Assembly: GCF_003985155.1 (NCBI RefSeq)
Contig: NZ_ML133698.1
Location: 62,001 to 126,000 of the forward strand
Origin: Rhizobium vallis
GTDB lineage: Bacteria; Pseudomonadota; Alphaproteobacteria; Rhizobiales; Rhizobiaceae
DNA length: 64,000 bases
Direction of reading: 5' to 3'
Under the pieces are notes generated by a model. That model did not search any database. It saw nothing but the letters and a program-made list of their open reading frames with translations, and was not told the origin of the DNA. Every line of letters starts with the position of its first letter. Within the stretch, counting starts at the first letter, position 1. This document shows positions 17,825 through 27,609 of this stretch, one piece after another. The translations under genes and the position numbers were made by a program.

Positions 17825-20800
17825 AGTCCTTCAATCTCTCCGACTGGGCGCTCGAACACCGTTCGCTCGTCTGGTACTTCATGATCGTCTTCATTCTCGC
17901 CGGCACTTTCTCCTACCTGAATCTCGGCCGCGAGGAAGACCCGAACTTCACCATCAAGACGATGGTGATCACCGCCCAATGGCCCGGCGCCTCCGCCGAG
18001 GAGGTGACGCGGCAGGTGACCGACAGGATCGAGAAGAAGCTTCAGGAGCTGGAATCGCTCGACTACACCAAGAGCCAGACCGTTGCCGGCCAGACGACCG
18101 TCTTCGTCGAGTTGCTGCCGACGACCAAGGCGAAAGACGTGGCGCCGACCTGGCTGCGCATCCGCAACATGATCGCCGACATCAAGGGCGATTTCCCGAG
18201 TGGGGTCGTCGGTCCGTTTTTCAACGACCGCTTCGGCGACGTATTCGGCAATATCTATGCCTTCACCAGCGACGGGTTGAGCCAGCGGCAGCTTCGCGAT
18301 CTCGTCGAAAACGCCCGCTCCGAGGTCCTGACCGTGCCCAATGTCGGCAAGGTCGATGTGATGGGCGCCCAGGACGAGGCGATCTATCTCGAATTCTCCA
18401 CGCGCCAGATCGCAGCGCTCGGCATCGACCAGCAGTCGGTCATCCAGACCCTGCAGGCGCAGAATGCCGTCACGCAATCCGGTTTCGTCGATGCCGGGCC
18501 GGAGCGCATCGCATTGCGGGTGAGCGGCCAGTTCACATCCGAGGAGAGCCTCAGGTCGATCAACCTTCGCATCAACGATCGATTCTTCCCGCTAAGCGAT
18601 GTCGCCACGATCAAGCGCGGCTACGTCGATCCGCCGTCATCCCTGTTCCGGTACGATGGCCAGCCCGCGATCGGGCTTGCGATCGGCATGAAGCAGGGCG
18701 CCAACCTTCTGGAGTTCGGCGAGGCGCTCGACGCCCGGATGAAGCAGGTCGTTGCCGATCTTCCGATCGGCGTGGATGTTCACCGCGTCTCCGATCAGCC
18801 TGCCGTCGTCGACGAAGCGGTTTCGGGCTTTACCCGCGCGCTCTTCGAAGCGATCGTCATCGTGCTCGTCATCAGCTTCATCAGCCTCGGTCTTCGTGCC
18901 GGCATGGTGGTGGCGATCTCCATTCCCCTCGTGCTGGCGATCACCTTCGTGGTGATGGAATATTCCGGCATTTCGCTTCAGCGCATCTCGCTCGGCGCAC
19001 TGATCATCGCGCTCGGGCTGCTCGTCGACGACGCCATGATCGCCGTCGAGATGATGGTGGCCCGCCTGGAGGCGGGCGACGATCTGAGGAAAGCCGCCAC
19101 CCACGTCTATACGTCGACAGCCTTTCCGATGCTGACGGGAACGCTCGTCACCGTCGCGGGCTTCATCCCGGTCGGTCTCAATAGCAGTGCGGCCGGCGAA
19201 TTCACCTTCACGCTTTTCGTGGTCATCGCCGTCTCGCTGGTGGTTTCCTGGATTGTCGCGGTGCTCTTCACGCCGCTTCTCGGCGTCACCATCCTGCCGA
19301 AGACGATGAAGTCGCATCACGAGAAGAAGGGACGCTTCGCCTCCGTCTTCTCTTGGCTTCTGACGCTCGCGATGCGCTGGCGCTGGGTCACCATCGTGCT
19401 GACGATCGGCGTCTTCACCCTTTCGGTCGGCGGCATGGGGCTGGTGCAGCAGCAGTTCTTCCCCAATTCGGACAGAACCGAGCTCGTCATCGACTGGAAC
19501 CTGCCCCACAACAGCTCGATCGCCGAGACCAACAGGCAGATGGCCAGGTTCGAAAAGGAGATGCTGGCCGACAACAAGGATATCGACCACTGGACGACCT
19601 ATGTTGGCCAGGGCGCGCCGCGCTTCATCCTGTCCTTCGACGTGCAGACGCCCGATGTCACCTTCGGACAGACGATCATCGTCACCAAGGGGCTCGACGT
19701 GCGCGACAAGGTGCGGGCGGAACTGCAGGACTATCTGACGAAAACCTTCCCCGGCACCGACGCCTTCGTGAAGCTTCTCGACATCGGCCCGCCGGTGGGC
19801 AAGCCGGTCCAGTACCGGATCAGCGGCCCCGATATCCAGAAAGTCCGCGACATCTCCCAGCAATTTGCAGGCGTCGTCGGTTCGCATCCGCTGCTGTCGA
19901 ACATGGTGCTGGATTGGAACGAGCCGTCGCGCGTCGTGAAGGTCGATGTCCTGCAGGACAAGGCGCGCCAGCTCGGCGTTTCCTCCGAGGACATCGCAAC
20001 CGCGCTCAACGGCATCGTCGAAGGCTCCACGGCGACGCAGATCCGCGACGACATCTACCTCGTCAACGTCATCGGGCGGGCCAGCGCATCCGAGCGCGAC
20101 TCCGTCCAGACGCTGCAGAATTTGCAGCTCTCCACCTCCAACGGCAAGGTCGTGCCTCTCTCGGCCGTGGCGAATTTCCGCTACGAACTCGAGCAGCCGA
20201 CGATCTGGCGGCGTGACCGGCAACCCACCATCACGCTCAAGGCAGCCGTCATCGGCTCGACACAGCCGGCAACGATCGTCGACCAGCTGAAGCCGAAGGT
20301 CGAGGAGTTCCAGAAGAACCTTCCTGTCGGATACAAGGTGGAAATCGGTGGCGCGGTCGAATCCAGCGCAGAGGCTCAGGGGCCGATCGCCGCTGTGGCG
20401 CCGCTGATGCTCTTTATTATGGCGACGATCCTGATGATCCAGCTGCAGAGCTTCAGCCGCCTCTTCCTGGTCTTCGCGGTCGCGCCAACGGCGCTCATCG
20501 GTGTGGTCGCAGCCCTCCTGCTGAGCAATGCCCCCATGGGCTTCGTCGCGATCCTCGGCATCCTGGCGCTGATCGGCATCCTGATCCGCAACTCGGTCAT
20601 CCTGGTCGTTCAGATCGAGCATCTGCGCGCCGAAGGAATGGCGGCGTGGCAGGCGGTCATCGAGGCGACCGAACACCGTATGCGGCCGATCATGCTGACG
20701 GCGGCCGCCGCCACGCTGGCGCTGATCCCGATCTCGCGCGAGATCTTCTGGGGTCCGATGGCTTACGCCATGATGGGCGGCATCGTTGTCGGAACCGCGC

Positions 20801-20892
20801 TTACCCTGCTGTTCCTGCCGGCACTCTACGTCGCGTGGTTCAGAATTCCGAGGGATGAAGGCGTTCGTACCGAGGCCGCGGCAGAGGCGTGA
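17821..20892 (+). CDS. RND efflux transporter (HAE1/AcrB-like inner-membrane pump)
   Basis: A 1023-aa proton-driven efflux pump, usual family length, starting at GTG coupled to the second adaptor. It shows the twofold RND plan: one N-terminal membrane helix, a large periplasmic loop, a helix cluster, then the same again. The proton-relay pair is Asp403/Asp404 in GLLVDDAMIAVE. The second half has LALIGILIRNSVILVVQIEH and the TM11-12 region (AMMGGIVVGTALTLLFLPAL). No outer-membrane channel gene lies nearby, so it probably uses a TolC homologue encoded elsewhere. The substrate is unknown. Confidence 0.95.
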   Translation: MKSFNLSDWALEHRSLVWYFMIVFILAGTFSYLNLGREEDPNFTIKTMVITAQWPGASAEEVTRQVTDRIEKKLQELESLDYTKSQTVAGQTTVFVELLPTTKAKDVAPTWLRIRNMIADIKGDFPSGVVGPFFNDRFGDVFGNIYAFTSDGLSQRQLRDLVENARSEVLTVPNVGKVDVMGAQDEAIYLEFSTRQIAALGIDQQSVIQTLQAQNAVTQSGFVDAGPERIALRVSGQFTSEESLRSINLRINDRFFPLSDVATIKRGYVDPPSSLFRYDGQPAIGLAIGMKQGANLLEFGEALDARMKQVVADLPIGVDVHRVSDQPAVVDEAVSGFTRALFEAIVIVLVISFISLGLRAGMVVAISIPLVLAITFVVMEYSGISLQRISLGALIIALGLLVDDAMIAVEMMVARLEAGDDLRKAATHVYTSTAFPMLTGTLVTVAGFIPVGLNSSAAGEFTFTLFVVIAVSLVVSWIVAVLFTPLLGVTILPKTMKSHHEKKGRFASVFSWLLTLAMRWRWVTIVLTIGVFTLSVGGMGLVQQQFFPNSDRTELVIDWNLPHNSSIAETNRQMARFEKEMLADNKDIDHWTTYVGQGAPRFILSFDVQTPDVTFGQTIIVTKGLDVRDKVRAELQDYLTKTFPGTDAFVKLLDIGPPVGKPVQYRISGPDIQKVRDISQQFAGVVGSHPLLSNMVLDWNEPSRVVKVDVLQDKARQLGVSSEDIATALNGIVEGSTATQIRDDIYLVNVIGRASASERDSVQTLQNLQLSTSNGKVVPLSAVANFRYELEQPTIWRRDRQPTITLKAAVIGSTQPATIVDQLKPKVEEFQKNLPVGYKVEIGGAVESSAEAQGPIAAVAPLMLFIMATILMIQLQSFSRLFLVFAVAPTALIGVVAALLLSNAPMGFVAILGILALIGILIRNSVILVVQIEHLRAEGMAAWQAVIEATEHRMRPIMLTAAAATLALIPISREIFWGPMAYAMMGGIVVGTALTLLFLPALYVAWFRIPRDEGVRTEAAAEA

Positions 20893-20962
20893 GGAACGGG
20901 CTTTCCCGGCCATCGCCTACGGCCGCCGTGGCGGCCGCTGCAACACGGGCCGGGACAAAATG

Positions 20963-20991
20963 GTGGGATGGCGAAGGCGATGCCATCCCAC
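20963..20991. terminator. Hairpin after the RND operon
   Basis: A perfect 10-bp stem (GTGGGATGGC/GCCATCCCAC) with a 9-nt loop lies 70 bp after the pump stop and 35 bp before the next start. A second GC-rich stem (20920-20937, 8 bp, 2-nt loop) precedes it. Neither has a T-run, so this may be attenuation or a Rho-dependent end. Confidence 0.4.
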
Positions 20992-21026
20992 ACCGGATAG
21001 ACTTTGGTTTCCAGCGGAACGGATCG

Positions 21027-22181
21027 ATGACGAAAGAGTATCCCCGACGGCTGCTGAAGGCAGTACCGACTGTCATTGTCGTGATCGGCCTGGCGATGCC
21101 GGCGGGCTGCGCCACGAGACCATCGCCTGAAGTCCTGAAGCCCGTTCATTTGAGCGAGCCGGTTCGTTCCGAAGCGGCCCCGGATCGGGTGAGCGTACTG
21201 GCTGCGACCAACCGAACCCCCGACAGCGTGCGGGGCGGCTTCGGCAGCACATGGGCCGAGAACCTGACCTATGAGGAATACGCCTTTTCGGTCCCTCCCG
21301 GCAGGAAGGACACCGCCATCACATATCCGACGGCGAAGCCGGATCCGGAACGGCAATATGCCGTCGTCGATCGCAAGCAGCTGCCGAAGGAGGCTTTCGT
21401 GCAGCAGGCGCTCGCCTCCGTGCAGTCTGACGGCACGATCGGCATCTTCGTGCATGGCTATAACTACAGCTATCAGGAGGCGCTCTATCGCACCGCCCAG
21501 ATCGCCGCGGACGCCAAAATACCGGGCGCCCCAATCCTGTTTTCCTGGCCCTCGGCCGCATCCGTCGCCGGCTATGTCGCCGACCGCGATGCCGCACTTT
21601 CCTCTCGCAGCGAGCTCAATTCCCTCGTTACATCGCTCTCGGCATCCGGCAAGGTGAAGCGCATCGTCCTGTTCGGGCACAGCATGGGCGGGTTCCTGGT
21701 GATGGAGACGGTGCGCCAGCTCAAGCTGCAGCACCGCGACGACGTCGTCGGCAAGCTGGCTGTGGTGCTTGCCGCGCCCGATATCGACATCGATGTCTTC
21801 CGTTCCCAGCTGGCGGATATCGGCCAGATGCCGATCCCGATCTCCCTTCTCGTTTCCAAGGACGACCGGGCGCTCGGGGCTTCGAGCTTCATCGCCGGGG
21901 AGCGGGCGCGTGTCGGCCGCCTCGATATCGACGATCCCGTCATTCGCGAGGCCGCGTTGAAGGAACGGCTTCGGGTCATCGACATCACGTCGATTCAGAC
22001 GTCCGATGGATTGGGGCACGACCGTTTTGCATCGCTCGCGAAATTCAGCGCGCAGTTTGCCAGCTTCGAAAATGGCAAGCGTGCCAGCGCTGGAGATGTC
22101 GGCGCCTTCGTCTTCGATGCCGCCGGTGCCGCCATCGCAAGCCCGTTCCGTCTGGCCGGGCGCGTCGTCGGTGGGCAATAG
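21027..22181 (+). CDS. Lipoprotein alpha/beta hydrolase, DUF900 (COG4782) type
   Basis: A 384-aa protein. The ATG at 21027 is preferred because it opens a lipoprotein signal ending in MPAGC (Cys28); an upstream in-frame start would place 46 unlikely residues before it. The alpha/beta-hydrolase fold is indicated by FVHGYN (oxyanion region) and the nucleophile elbow GHSMGG, matching the DUF900 family of esterase-like proteins whose substrates are not known. It follows the RND operon by 134 bp with hairpins between, so co-regulation is uncertain. Confidence 0.82.
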   Translation: MTKEYPRRLLKAVPTVIVVIGLAMPAGCATRPSPEVLKPVHLSEPVRSEAAPDRVSVLAATNRTPDSVRGGFGSTWAENLTYEEYAFSVPPGRKDTAITYPTAKPDPERQYAVVDRKQLPKEAFVQQALASVQSDGTIGIFVHGYNYSYQEALYRTAQIAADAKIPGAPILFSWPSAASVAGYVADRDAALSSRSELNSLVTSLSASGKVKRIVLFGHSMGGFLVMETVRQLKLQHRDDVVGKLAVVLAAPDIDIDVFRSQLADIGQMPIPISLLVSKDDRALGASSFIAGERARVGRLDIDDPVIREAALKERLRVIDITSIQTSDGLGHDRFASLAKFSAQFASFENGKRASAGDVGAFVFDAAGAAIASPFRLAGRVVGGQ

Positions 22182-22294
22182 CCGCCCTCAAAAGAGCATG
22201 TGCATAATGTGACTATTAAATTGTCAGATGCCTAAATGAGGAGCAAAATTTTCTCTGTGGCCGAGTCGGCCTCAGGGGACATGGGAGGGCATTC

Positions 22295-23746
22295 ATGAGC
22301 GTAAAAAATCCGTCTCCCTCGTTGTATAACGAGGATCTTGCACCCGCCGAGGAGCGCAAATGGGGCGCATTCAGCATCTTCAACGTCTGGACGTCTGACG
22401 TCCACAGCCTGTGGGGCTATTATCTGGCGGCGAGCCTGTTTCTGCTCTGCGGCAGTTTCGTGAACTTCGTCATCGCCATCGGCATCGGCTCTCTCGTCAT
22501 CTTCCTGCTGATGAGTCTGGTCGGCAATGCAGGCGTGCGCACGGGCGTGCCCTTTCCGGTTCTGGCGCGCGCCTCCTTCGGCACGTTCGGCGCCAATGTC
22601 CCCGCACTCGTCCGTGCTGTGGTCGCCTGCTTCTGGTACGGGGCGCAGACGGCAGCCGCATCCGGCGCCATCGTCGCGCTGCTGATCCGAAACGAGAGTC
22701 TTCTCGCCTTCCATCAGAACAGCCATCTGCTCGGTCATTCGACGCTGGAGGTCATCTGCTATGTCATCGTCTGGGCGCTGCAGCTGCTGATCATCCAGCG
22801 CGGCATGGAAACGGTCCGGAAATTCCAGGATTGGGCAGGTCCCGCCGTCTGGATCATGATGCTGATCCTTGCGGTCTATCTGGTCGTCAAATCAGGCACC
22901 TTCTCCTTCGGTTCCGAGATCCCGCGCGACGTGCTGATCGAAAAGACAAAGGACGCCGGCGTGCCGGGCGAGCCCGGCTCCTTTGCAGCCCTTGCTGCCG
23001 TCGCCGCCACCTGGATCACCTATTTCGCTGCGCTCTACCTGAACTTCTGCGACTTCTCACGTTACGCGACGAGCGAGAAGGCGCTGCGCAAAGGCAATCT
23101 CTGGGGCCTGCCGATCAACCTGCTCGCCTTCTGCCTCGTCGCAGGCGTCACCACCACGGCCGCCTTCACGGTCTACGGCGAGGTCCTGCTGCATCCCGAA
23201 ATGATATCGGCGAAATTCGATAGCTGGTTCCTGGCGCTGCTTGCGGCACTGACATTCGCGATCGCAACGCTCGGCATCAACGTCGTGGCGAACTTCGTGT
23301 CGCCGGCCTTCGACTTCGCCAATGTCTTCCCGCGCCAGATCAATTTCAAACGCGGCGGATATATCGCCGCATTGATCGCCCTCGTGCTCTATCCGTTTGC
23401 TCCCTGGGAGACGGGTGCGGCGCATTTCGTCAACTTCATCGGGTCGACGATGGGGCCGATCTTCGGCATCATGATGGTGGATTACTATCTCATCCGGAAG
23501 AGCCAGTTGAACGTCGAGGCGCTCTACCATGAGAACGGCGAGTTCCGCTTCCAGAACGGATGGCACGGCAGCGCCTTCATCGCATTTGCGGTGGGCGCGC
23601 TCTTCTCCTCGATCCTGCCGACCTTCACCTCGATCCTGCCGGCCTGGTGGGGCACGTACGGCTGGTTCTTCGGCGTCGGGATCGGCGGGGCGATCTATTT
23701 CGTGCTGAGAATGGGCGCGCGGCGCAATCCGGCCTTCGCGTCCTGA
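22295..23746 (+). CDS. NCS1-family nucleobase/cation symporter
   Basis: A 483-aa inner-membrane protein with about twelve hydrophobic segments. It is assigned to the NCS1 family (cytosine, allantoin, hydantoin, thiamine type) from the N-terminal pattern (RKWGAFSIFNVWTSDVHSLW), the TGVPFPVLARASFG stretch in the TM2-3 region, and YLNFCDFSRYA in the middle. GGGAGGGC lies 8 nt before the ATG. There is no catabolic gene next to it to identify the substrate. It ends at a strong terminator. Confidence 0.92.
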   Translation: MSVKNPSPSLYNEDLAPAEERKWGAFSIFNVWTSDVHSLWGYYLAASLFLLCGSFVNFVIAIGIGSLVIFLLMSLVGNAGVRTGVPFPVLARASFGTFGANVPALVRAVVACFWYGAQTAAASGAIVALLIRNESLLAFHQNSHLLGHSTLEVICYVIVWALQLLIIQRGMETVRKFQDWAGPAVWIMMLILAVYLVVKSGTFSFGSEIPRDVLIEKTKDAGVPGEPGSFAALAAVAATWITYFAALYLNFCDFSRYATSEKALRKGNLWGLPINLLAFCLVAGVTTTAAFTVYGEVLLHPEMISAKFDSWFLALLAALTFAIATLGINVVANFVSPAFDFANVFPRQINFKRGGYIAALIALVLYPFAPWETGAAHFVNFIGSTMGPIFGIMMVDYYLIRKSQLNVEALYHENGEFRFQNGWHGSAFIAFAVGALFSSILPTFTSILPAWWGTYGWFFGVGIGGAIYFVLRMGARRNPAFAS

Positions 23747-23755
23747 CAAAGGAGA

Positions 23756-23778
23756 GGCGCCCGGCATTGCCGGGCGCC
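23756..23778. terminator. Strong hairpin terminator after the NCS1 permease
   Basis: A perfect 10-bp stem, GGCGCCCGGC/GCCGGGCGCC, with a 3-nt loop begins 9 bp after the stop and is followed by TTCATAT. It sits between convergent genes and may serve both strands. Confidence 0.8.
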
Positions 23779-23820
23779 TTCATATCGGTTTGCATGAGCT
23801 GGGTTGGCGCAGGCGGCCGT

Positions 23821-25704
23821 TCAGCGGCGCGCAGCAACCGCATGGATGGCTGTGCGGCCTGCCGGCTCAGCCATCGATCTTGCCGTCGAGCGAAGGGCTG
23901 CCGATTGGCTAAAGCCCGCATCGTCGAGCCTGAACTGGGTGACGAGTTCGCGAAGCTTCTGGGCTTCCTGCGCCAACGAGTCGGATGCCGCCGTCGATTG
24001 CTGCACCATGTGGGCGTTCTGCTGCGTGGACTGATCCATCCGGTTGACGGCGCCGTTGACTTCACTGAGGCCGATCGATTGCTCCTTCGCCGAGGTTGCG
24101 ATCGAATCCATGTGCTGGTTGATCTGCGTGATGAAGCCGCCGATGGTCTTGAGCGCCTGGCCGGTATCGCGCACGAGCTTGACGCCGCTTTCCACTTCCT
24201 TCGAGGAATTCTGGATCAGGCCCTTGATTTCCTTGGCAGCACTTGCCGAGCGCTGGGCGAGCTCGCGCACTTCCTGGGCGACGACGGCAAAACCCTTGCC
24301 GGCTTCGCCGGCTCTCGCCGCTTCGACGCCGGCATTGAGCGCCAGCAGATTGGTCTGGAAGGCGATCTCGTCGATGACGCTGATGATGTTGGAAATCTGC
24401 TGCGACGAGGTCTCGATGCGTCCCATCGCCTCCTCGGCGTGGGAAACGACGTCCGCTGAAATGACGGCGCTGTGATTTGCTTCGGTTGCGACCTTGCGCG
24501 TCTCCTCGGTCCGCTTGGTGGAGTTGGAGACGTTCGCGGTAATCTCTTCCAATGCGGCGGCGGTTTCTTCAAGCGAGGCGGCCTGCTGTTCGGTGCGCTT
24601 GGAAAGGTCGCTTGCGCCGGAGGAGATTTCCCGCGTGCCTTCGTCGATCGTGCCGATGCTTTCGGAAATCGCCCTCAGCGTTGCCCCGAGCTGGGTGACG
24701 GACTGGTTGAAGTCGTGGCGCAATGCCTCGAAATCAGGTGCAAAAGTCTCGTTGATCTGGAAGGCGAGATCGCCTGATGCCAGTCGCTTCAGACCGGTCG
24801 CAAGCCCCGAGGTGGCGATGCGCAGCCGCTCAGAGGCGTCGGCTTCCGCCTGGTTCTGGGCGGCAATGCGGTCGGCCTCCGCGCGGTGGCGGCTTTCATC
24901 GGCTTCCATTGCCATGCGCTTGTTGGTGATGGCAGCCTGGCGGAAGATCTCCACCGCTGCCGCCATCGATCCGATCTCGTCGGCGCGGCCGGCAAACGGA
25001 ATTTCCGAAGCGGTGTCGCCTTCGGCGAGCCGCCGCATCGAGGCGGTGATGCCGATGATCGGATTGGCGATGCCGGTCAGCACGAAGAACACCGCGCCGA
25101 GAACGAGCAATCCTGCAAAGCCGATCGCGGCAAGCAGATAGAATTCTACAGAGGCGAAGACCGTCTTGCTGAGTTCGGCCGCCTGATTGCTGCCGCTGAC
25201 ATTCAATTCGACCAGGGTCGCCGTGGCTTCCTTGAGCTTGTCGGAATAGGACTTCATCTCTCCGCCCAGATACTTCCCGGCTTCCTCGGTCTTGTTGGCG
25301 CGGGAAAGGACGAGCAGTTGGGCGCTGCTGGCGATGTAGCCTTCGACGCTTTCCTTGATCGTCTTGAGCAGCTCGCGCTCCCGCTCGGAAGAGATCAGCG
25401 GAAGATAGGCGTCGACCGATTTTCGGATCGTGCTCTCGGCAACGGCGATGGCCTCTTCGCGCGTCTTCTTCTCGGCCTCCGTCTGCGCGATGATGTGATC
25501 GCGGTAGGCAAGGCGCAAATTCGTCATGCTGAGATTGATTGTCTGGGAAGCCTGGACGCTTGGCAGCCAGCGGGTCGCGATTTCTTCCGTCGAACCATTG
25601 GTATTGCGAAGGCCGTCGACCGCGAGATAGGCGACAAGGCCGAAAAGAAGAGCTATGCCGCTGAAAATCAACAACAAACTCGATTTGATGTTTGGACGGC
25701 GCAT
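23821..25704 (-). CDS. Methyl-accepting chemotaxis protein
   Basis: A complete 627-aa chemoreceptor. The first membrane segment is at residues 9-28 (LLLIFSGIALLFGLVAYLAV), followed by a four-helix-bundle-type periplasmic domain and the second membrane segment at about residues 190-212 (FYLLAAIGFAGLLVLGAVFF). A HAMP, a coiled linker, a second HAMP-like piece and the signalling hairpin follow, with the tip EIAFQTNLLALNAGVEAARA identical to that of the receptor at the left edge. The C-terminus (AVAARR) has no CheR-binding pentapeptide. It is monocistronic, and its 3' end faces the NCS1 terminator. Confidence 0.95.
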   Translation of the reverse strand: MRRPNIKSSLLLIFSGIALLFGLVAYLAVDGLRNTNGSTEEIATRWLPSVQASQTINLSMTNLRLAYRDHIIAQTEAEKKTREEAIAVAESTIRKSVDAYLPLISSERERELLKTIKESVEGYIASSAQLLVLSRANKTEEAGKYLGGEMKSYSDKLKEATATLVELNVSGSNQAAELSKTVFASVEFYLLAAIGFAGLLVLGAVFFVLTGIANPIIGITASMRRLAEGDTASEIPFAGRADEIGSMAAAVEIFRQAAITNKRMAMEADESRHRAEADRIAAQNQAEADASERLRIATSGLATGLKRLASGDLAFQINETFAPDFEALRHDFNQSVTQLGATLRAISESIGTIDEGTREISSGASDLSKRTEQQAASLEETAAALEEITANVSNSTKRTEETRKVATEANHSAVISADVVSHAEEAMGRIETSSQQISNIISVIDEIAFQTNLLALNAGVEAARAGEAGKGFAVVAQEVRELAQRSASAAKEIKGLIQNSSKEVESGVKLVRDTGQALKTIGGFITQINQHMDSIATSAKEQSIGLSEVNGAVNRMDQSTQQNAHMVQQSTAASDSLAQEAQKLRELVTQFRLDDAGFSQSAALRSTARSMAEPAGRTAIHAVAARR

Positions 25705-25964
25705 GGAAAGCCCTCAATCGAATTGCCGGTTTGAGACCGGATTGATGAGGAGATTTCTAACAAAAAAAATTTAACGATTTGCGCAAGATGTGAACTGCCG
25801 GTTACCACCTTCCCGGCAAACCCTGAGCCTTATCACGAATGAATATCCCGATAGCGCATGAAAACGTCTATCGATGCATCGTCGCCGATACGCTCATCCG
25901 GCAAGTGCGACAACTGGAAAGAACGCAACGACTTGGGTCGCGGGCCCGAGGTGCCAGACGTCGC

Positions 25965-26783
25965 CTATGATCCATCCGGAAACCGGTAGTTCATCCTCGT
26001 ATAAATCTGCTCGAAACCGTGCGCGATGAGATTGGCGTGAGAGATATTTGGCTCACCGGCTGACGGCTGGGCGGTTTCGACGACGAATGTCCGCACGCCC
26101 TGAACGGCACCCTCGTTCAGACGCGCGGCAATCAGTGCCTTCTGTGCTCCGCGATTGCGAAACTCGGGAACCGTCGCGCCACCACCGAGCCAAGCATAGC
26201 CGCCTGACGCGTACATGGCGCCTGTCGCAATCGGCCTGCCTTCCAACTCAGCGAAAAAGCATGTCCAACCGTCCTTCCCGACGATCGCTGACCAAAGTGG
26301 TATCAGGTTGGTTGGAAAGCCAAATCCGGCGCACATCATTGAGCCGAACGTGTCGGCTTCGTCGCCATTGACCTGTCGAGTGATAACTTCTCCGGCGTGA
26401 GTAAGCGGCGTACGAGGAGCCGCTCTTCGCAGTTTTGCCCATCCATTGCCCTCGGCAAGAAGACCGTGTTCCCTGATCCAATCCCCTTTCTGTTGAGGTG
26501 TGATTGCGGCGCTCATTTGCAAGTAACGACGGCCCACCCTTTTGCTCATCCACTCGTAGGCTGTGTCGAGGTCATCGAGTGCTGCAATGCCGAGGATACG
26601 ATTTAGGCCAATGGCGGGCGCACTGGGCAGCGATATCGCGCAACCTGTACCCAATTGCATGCAGGCAAACCCAGTTTGGTCTACGAGCGTCTGAGGCGCG
26701 ATCATGAACAGATCGATAAATGCTTTCGCTTCGATGATATCCTCTTCAGGCACGGCTGGGCGCGATGCTGGCGAGCGATCCAT
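25965..26783 (-). CDS. GNAT-family N-acetyltransferase
   Basis: A 272-aa acetyltransferase-like protein. The ATG at 26783 has GAAGGA 7 nt upstream; an in-frame TTG at 26798 overlaps that site and is rejected. The C-terminal half carries the GNAT fold: a strand with PIATGAMYASGGYAWLGGGA, then VPEFRNRGAQKALIAARL, a weak form of the acetyl-CoA loop (R-x-x-G-A in place of R/Q-x-x-G-x-G/A), and the final ANLIAHGFEQIYTRMNYRF. The N-terminal half may be a degenerate second GNAT domain. The acceptor is unknown. Confidence 0.82.
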   Translation of the reverse strand: MDRSPASRPAVPEEDIIEAKAFIDLFMIAPQTLVDQTGFACMQLGTGCAISLPSAPAIGLNRILGIAALDDLDTAYEWMSKRVGRRYLQMSAAITPQQKGDWIREHGLLAEGNGWAKLRRAAPRTPLTHAGEVITRQVNGDEADTFGSMMCAGFGFPTNLIPLWSAIVGKDGWTCFFAELEGRPIATGAMYASGGYAWLGGGATVPEFRNRGAQKALIAARLNEGAVQGVRTFVVETAQPSAGEPNISHANLIAHGFEQIYTRMNYRFPDGS

Positions 26784-26883
26784 AGCACTGTCCTTCAATT
26801 ATCTTCGCTATCCCAGGCAAGACGCACCCTTTCCGTGGCGGAGGCGATCGAAAAAGCTGGCAGAGGCGGCCTCGTCGTGTCCA

Positions 26884-27510
26884 TCATTGTTCCCTAAGCG
26901 CCCCGAGCCGGGCACGCAATTCTGCATTCTCCGCTTCCAGCTGCGCCAAGCGGTCACGCAACGGTGTTACCGCCTTCTCGATTTCGGCTTCGGTATAGCG
27001 TGGCGTGATATGCTGAGGGCAATTCCAATCGAACGCCTCCAGCCTGAGCCGGAAAATCCGTTCCGCCTTTGCTCGGTAGCCGGCGTCGAACACCAGGTCA
27101 GTCAGGGCCGGGTCGGCATCGAGTGTCAGCTTCTCGACGTGCATATAGATCTTGAGGCGCGCTCTCCGGGGGTAATCCACCAGAAAAAGACAGGCCCGGT
27201 CATTTGCGGCAAAGTTTCCGGTGCTGATGTATTGGCGGTTCCCCCTGTAGTCGGCGAAGGCCAGGGTTTTCCTGTCAACGGGTTTCAAAAAGCCCGGTGG
27301 CCCACCGCGATGCTGCACATAAGGCCACCCGGTTTCCGACACAGATGCAATGTAGAAGCTGTCTCGTGCAGCAATGAAGGCAAGCTCGTTCTCGGTGAAA
27401 CTGTCGGACTCGCGATGGTGATCACCCAACCAGATCTGATCCGCACCCATCTCGGCCTGTGCCAGCCGCACATTCGGAGTGATTGCAACTTCCAAAAAGT
27501 TGTACGGCAT
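26884..27510 (-). CDS. Pyridoxamine 5'-phosphate oxidase-like (PPOX-fold) FMN-binding family protein
   Basis: A 208-aa protein starting at the ATG at 27510 (GGAG site 7 nt upstream). The split-barrel flavin-binding fold is suggested by ELAFIAARDSFYIASVSETG, WPYVQHRGGPPGF, the FADYRGNRQYISTGNF strand pair and CLFLVDYPRRARLKI, all typical of this family in proteobacteria. The last 30 residues form a leucine-heptad coiled coil (LAQLEAENAELRARLGAL), implying self-association. Members reduce or bind flavin-type substrates, but the real reaction is unknown. It lies 99 bp after the hydrolase gene upstream in the same direction. Confidence 0.85.
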   Translation of the reverse strand: MPYNFLEVAITPNVRLAQAEMGADQIWLGDHHRESDSFTENELAFIAARDSFYIASVSETGWPYVQHRGGPPGFLKPVDRKTLAFADYRGNRQYISTGNFAANDRACLFLVDYPRRARLKIYMHVEKLTLDADPALTDLVFDAGYRAKAERIFRLRLEAFDWNCPQHITPRYTEAEIEKAVTPLRDRLAQLEAENAELRARLGALREQ

Positions 27511-27609
27511 GGGTGATCTCCAAAATCCGGAATGTTCGTCTTGTCGTGCAGCGGTGCGACCTTGGCTTGGCGGAACTTCGGTTGCACCGCCGACGACCAT
27601 GCATGATGA

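Noticed and set aside
18637..20913. A 758-codon open frame on the minus strand across the RND pump
   Set aside because: Antisense shadow rich in Arg, Asp and His; no ribosome site and no recognisable fold.
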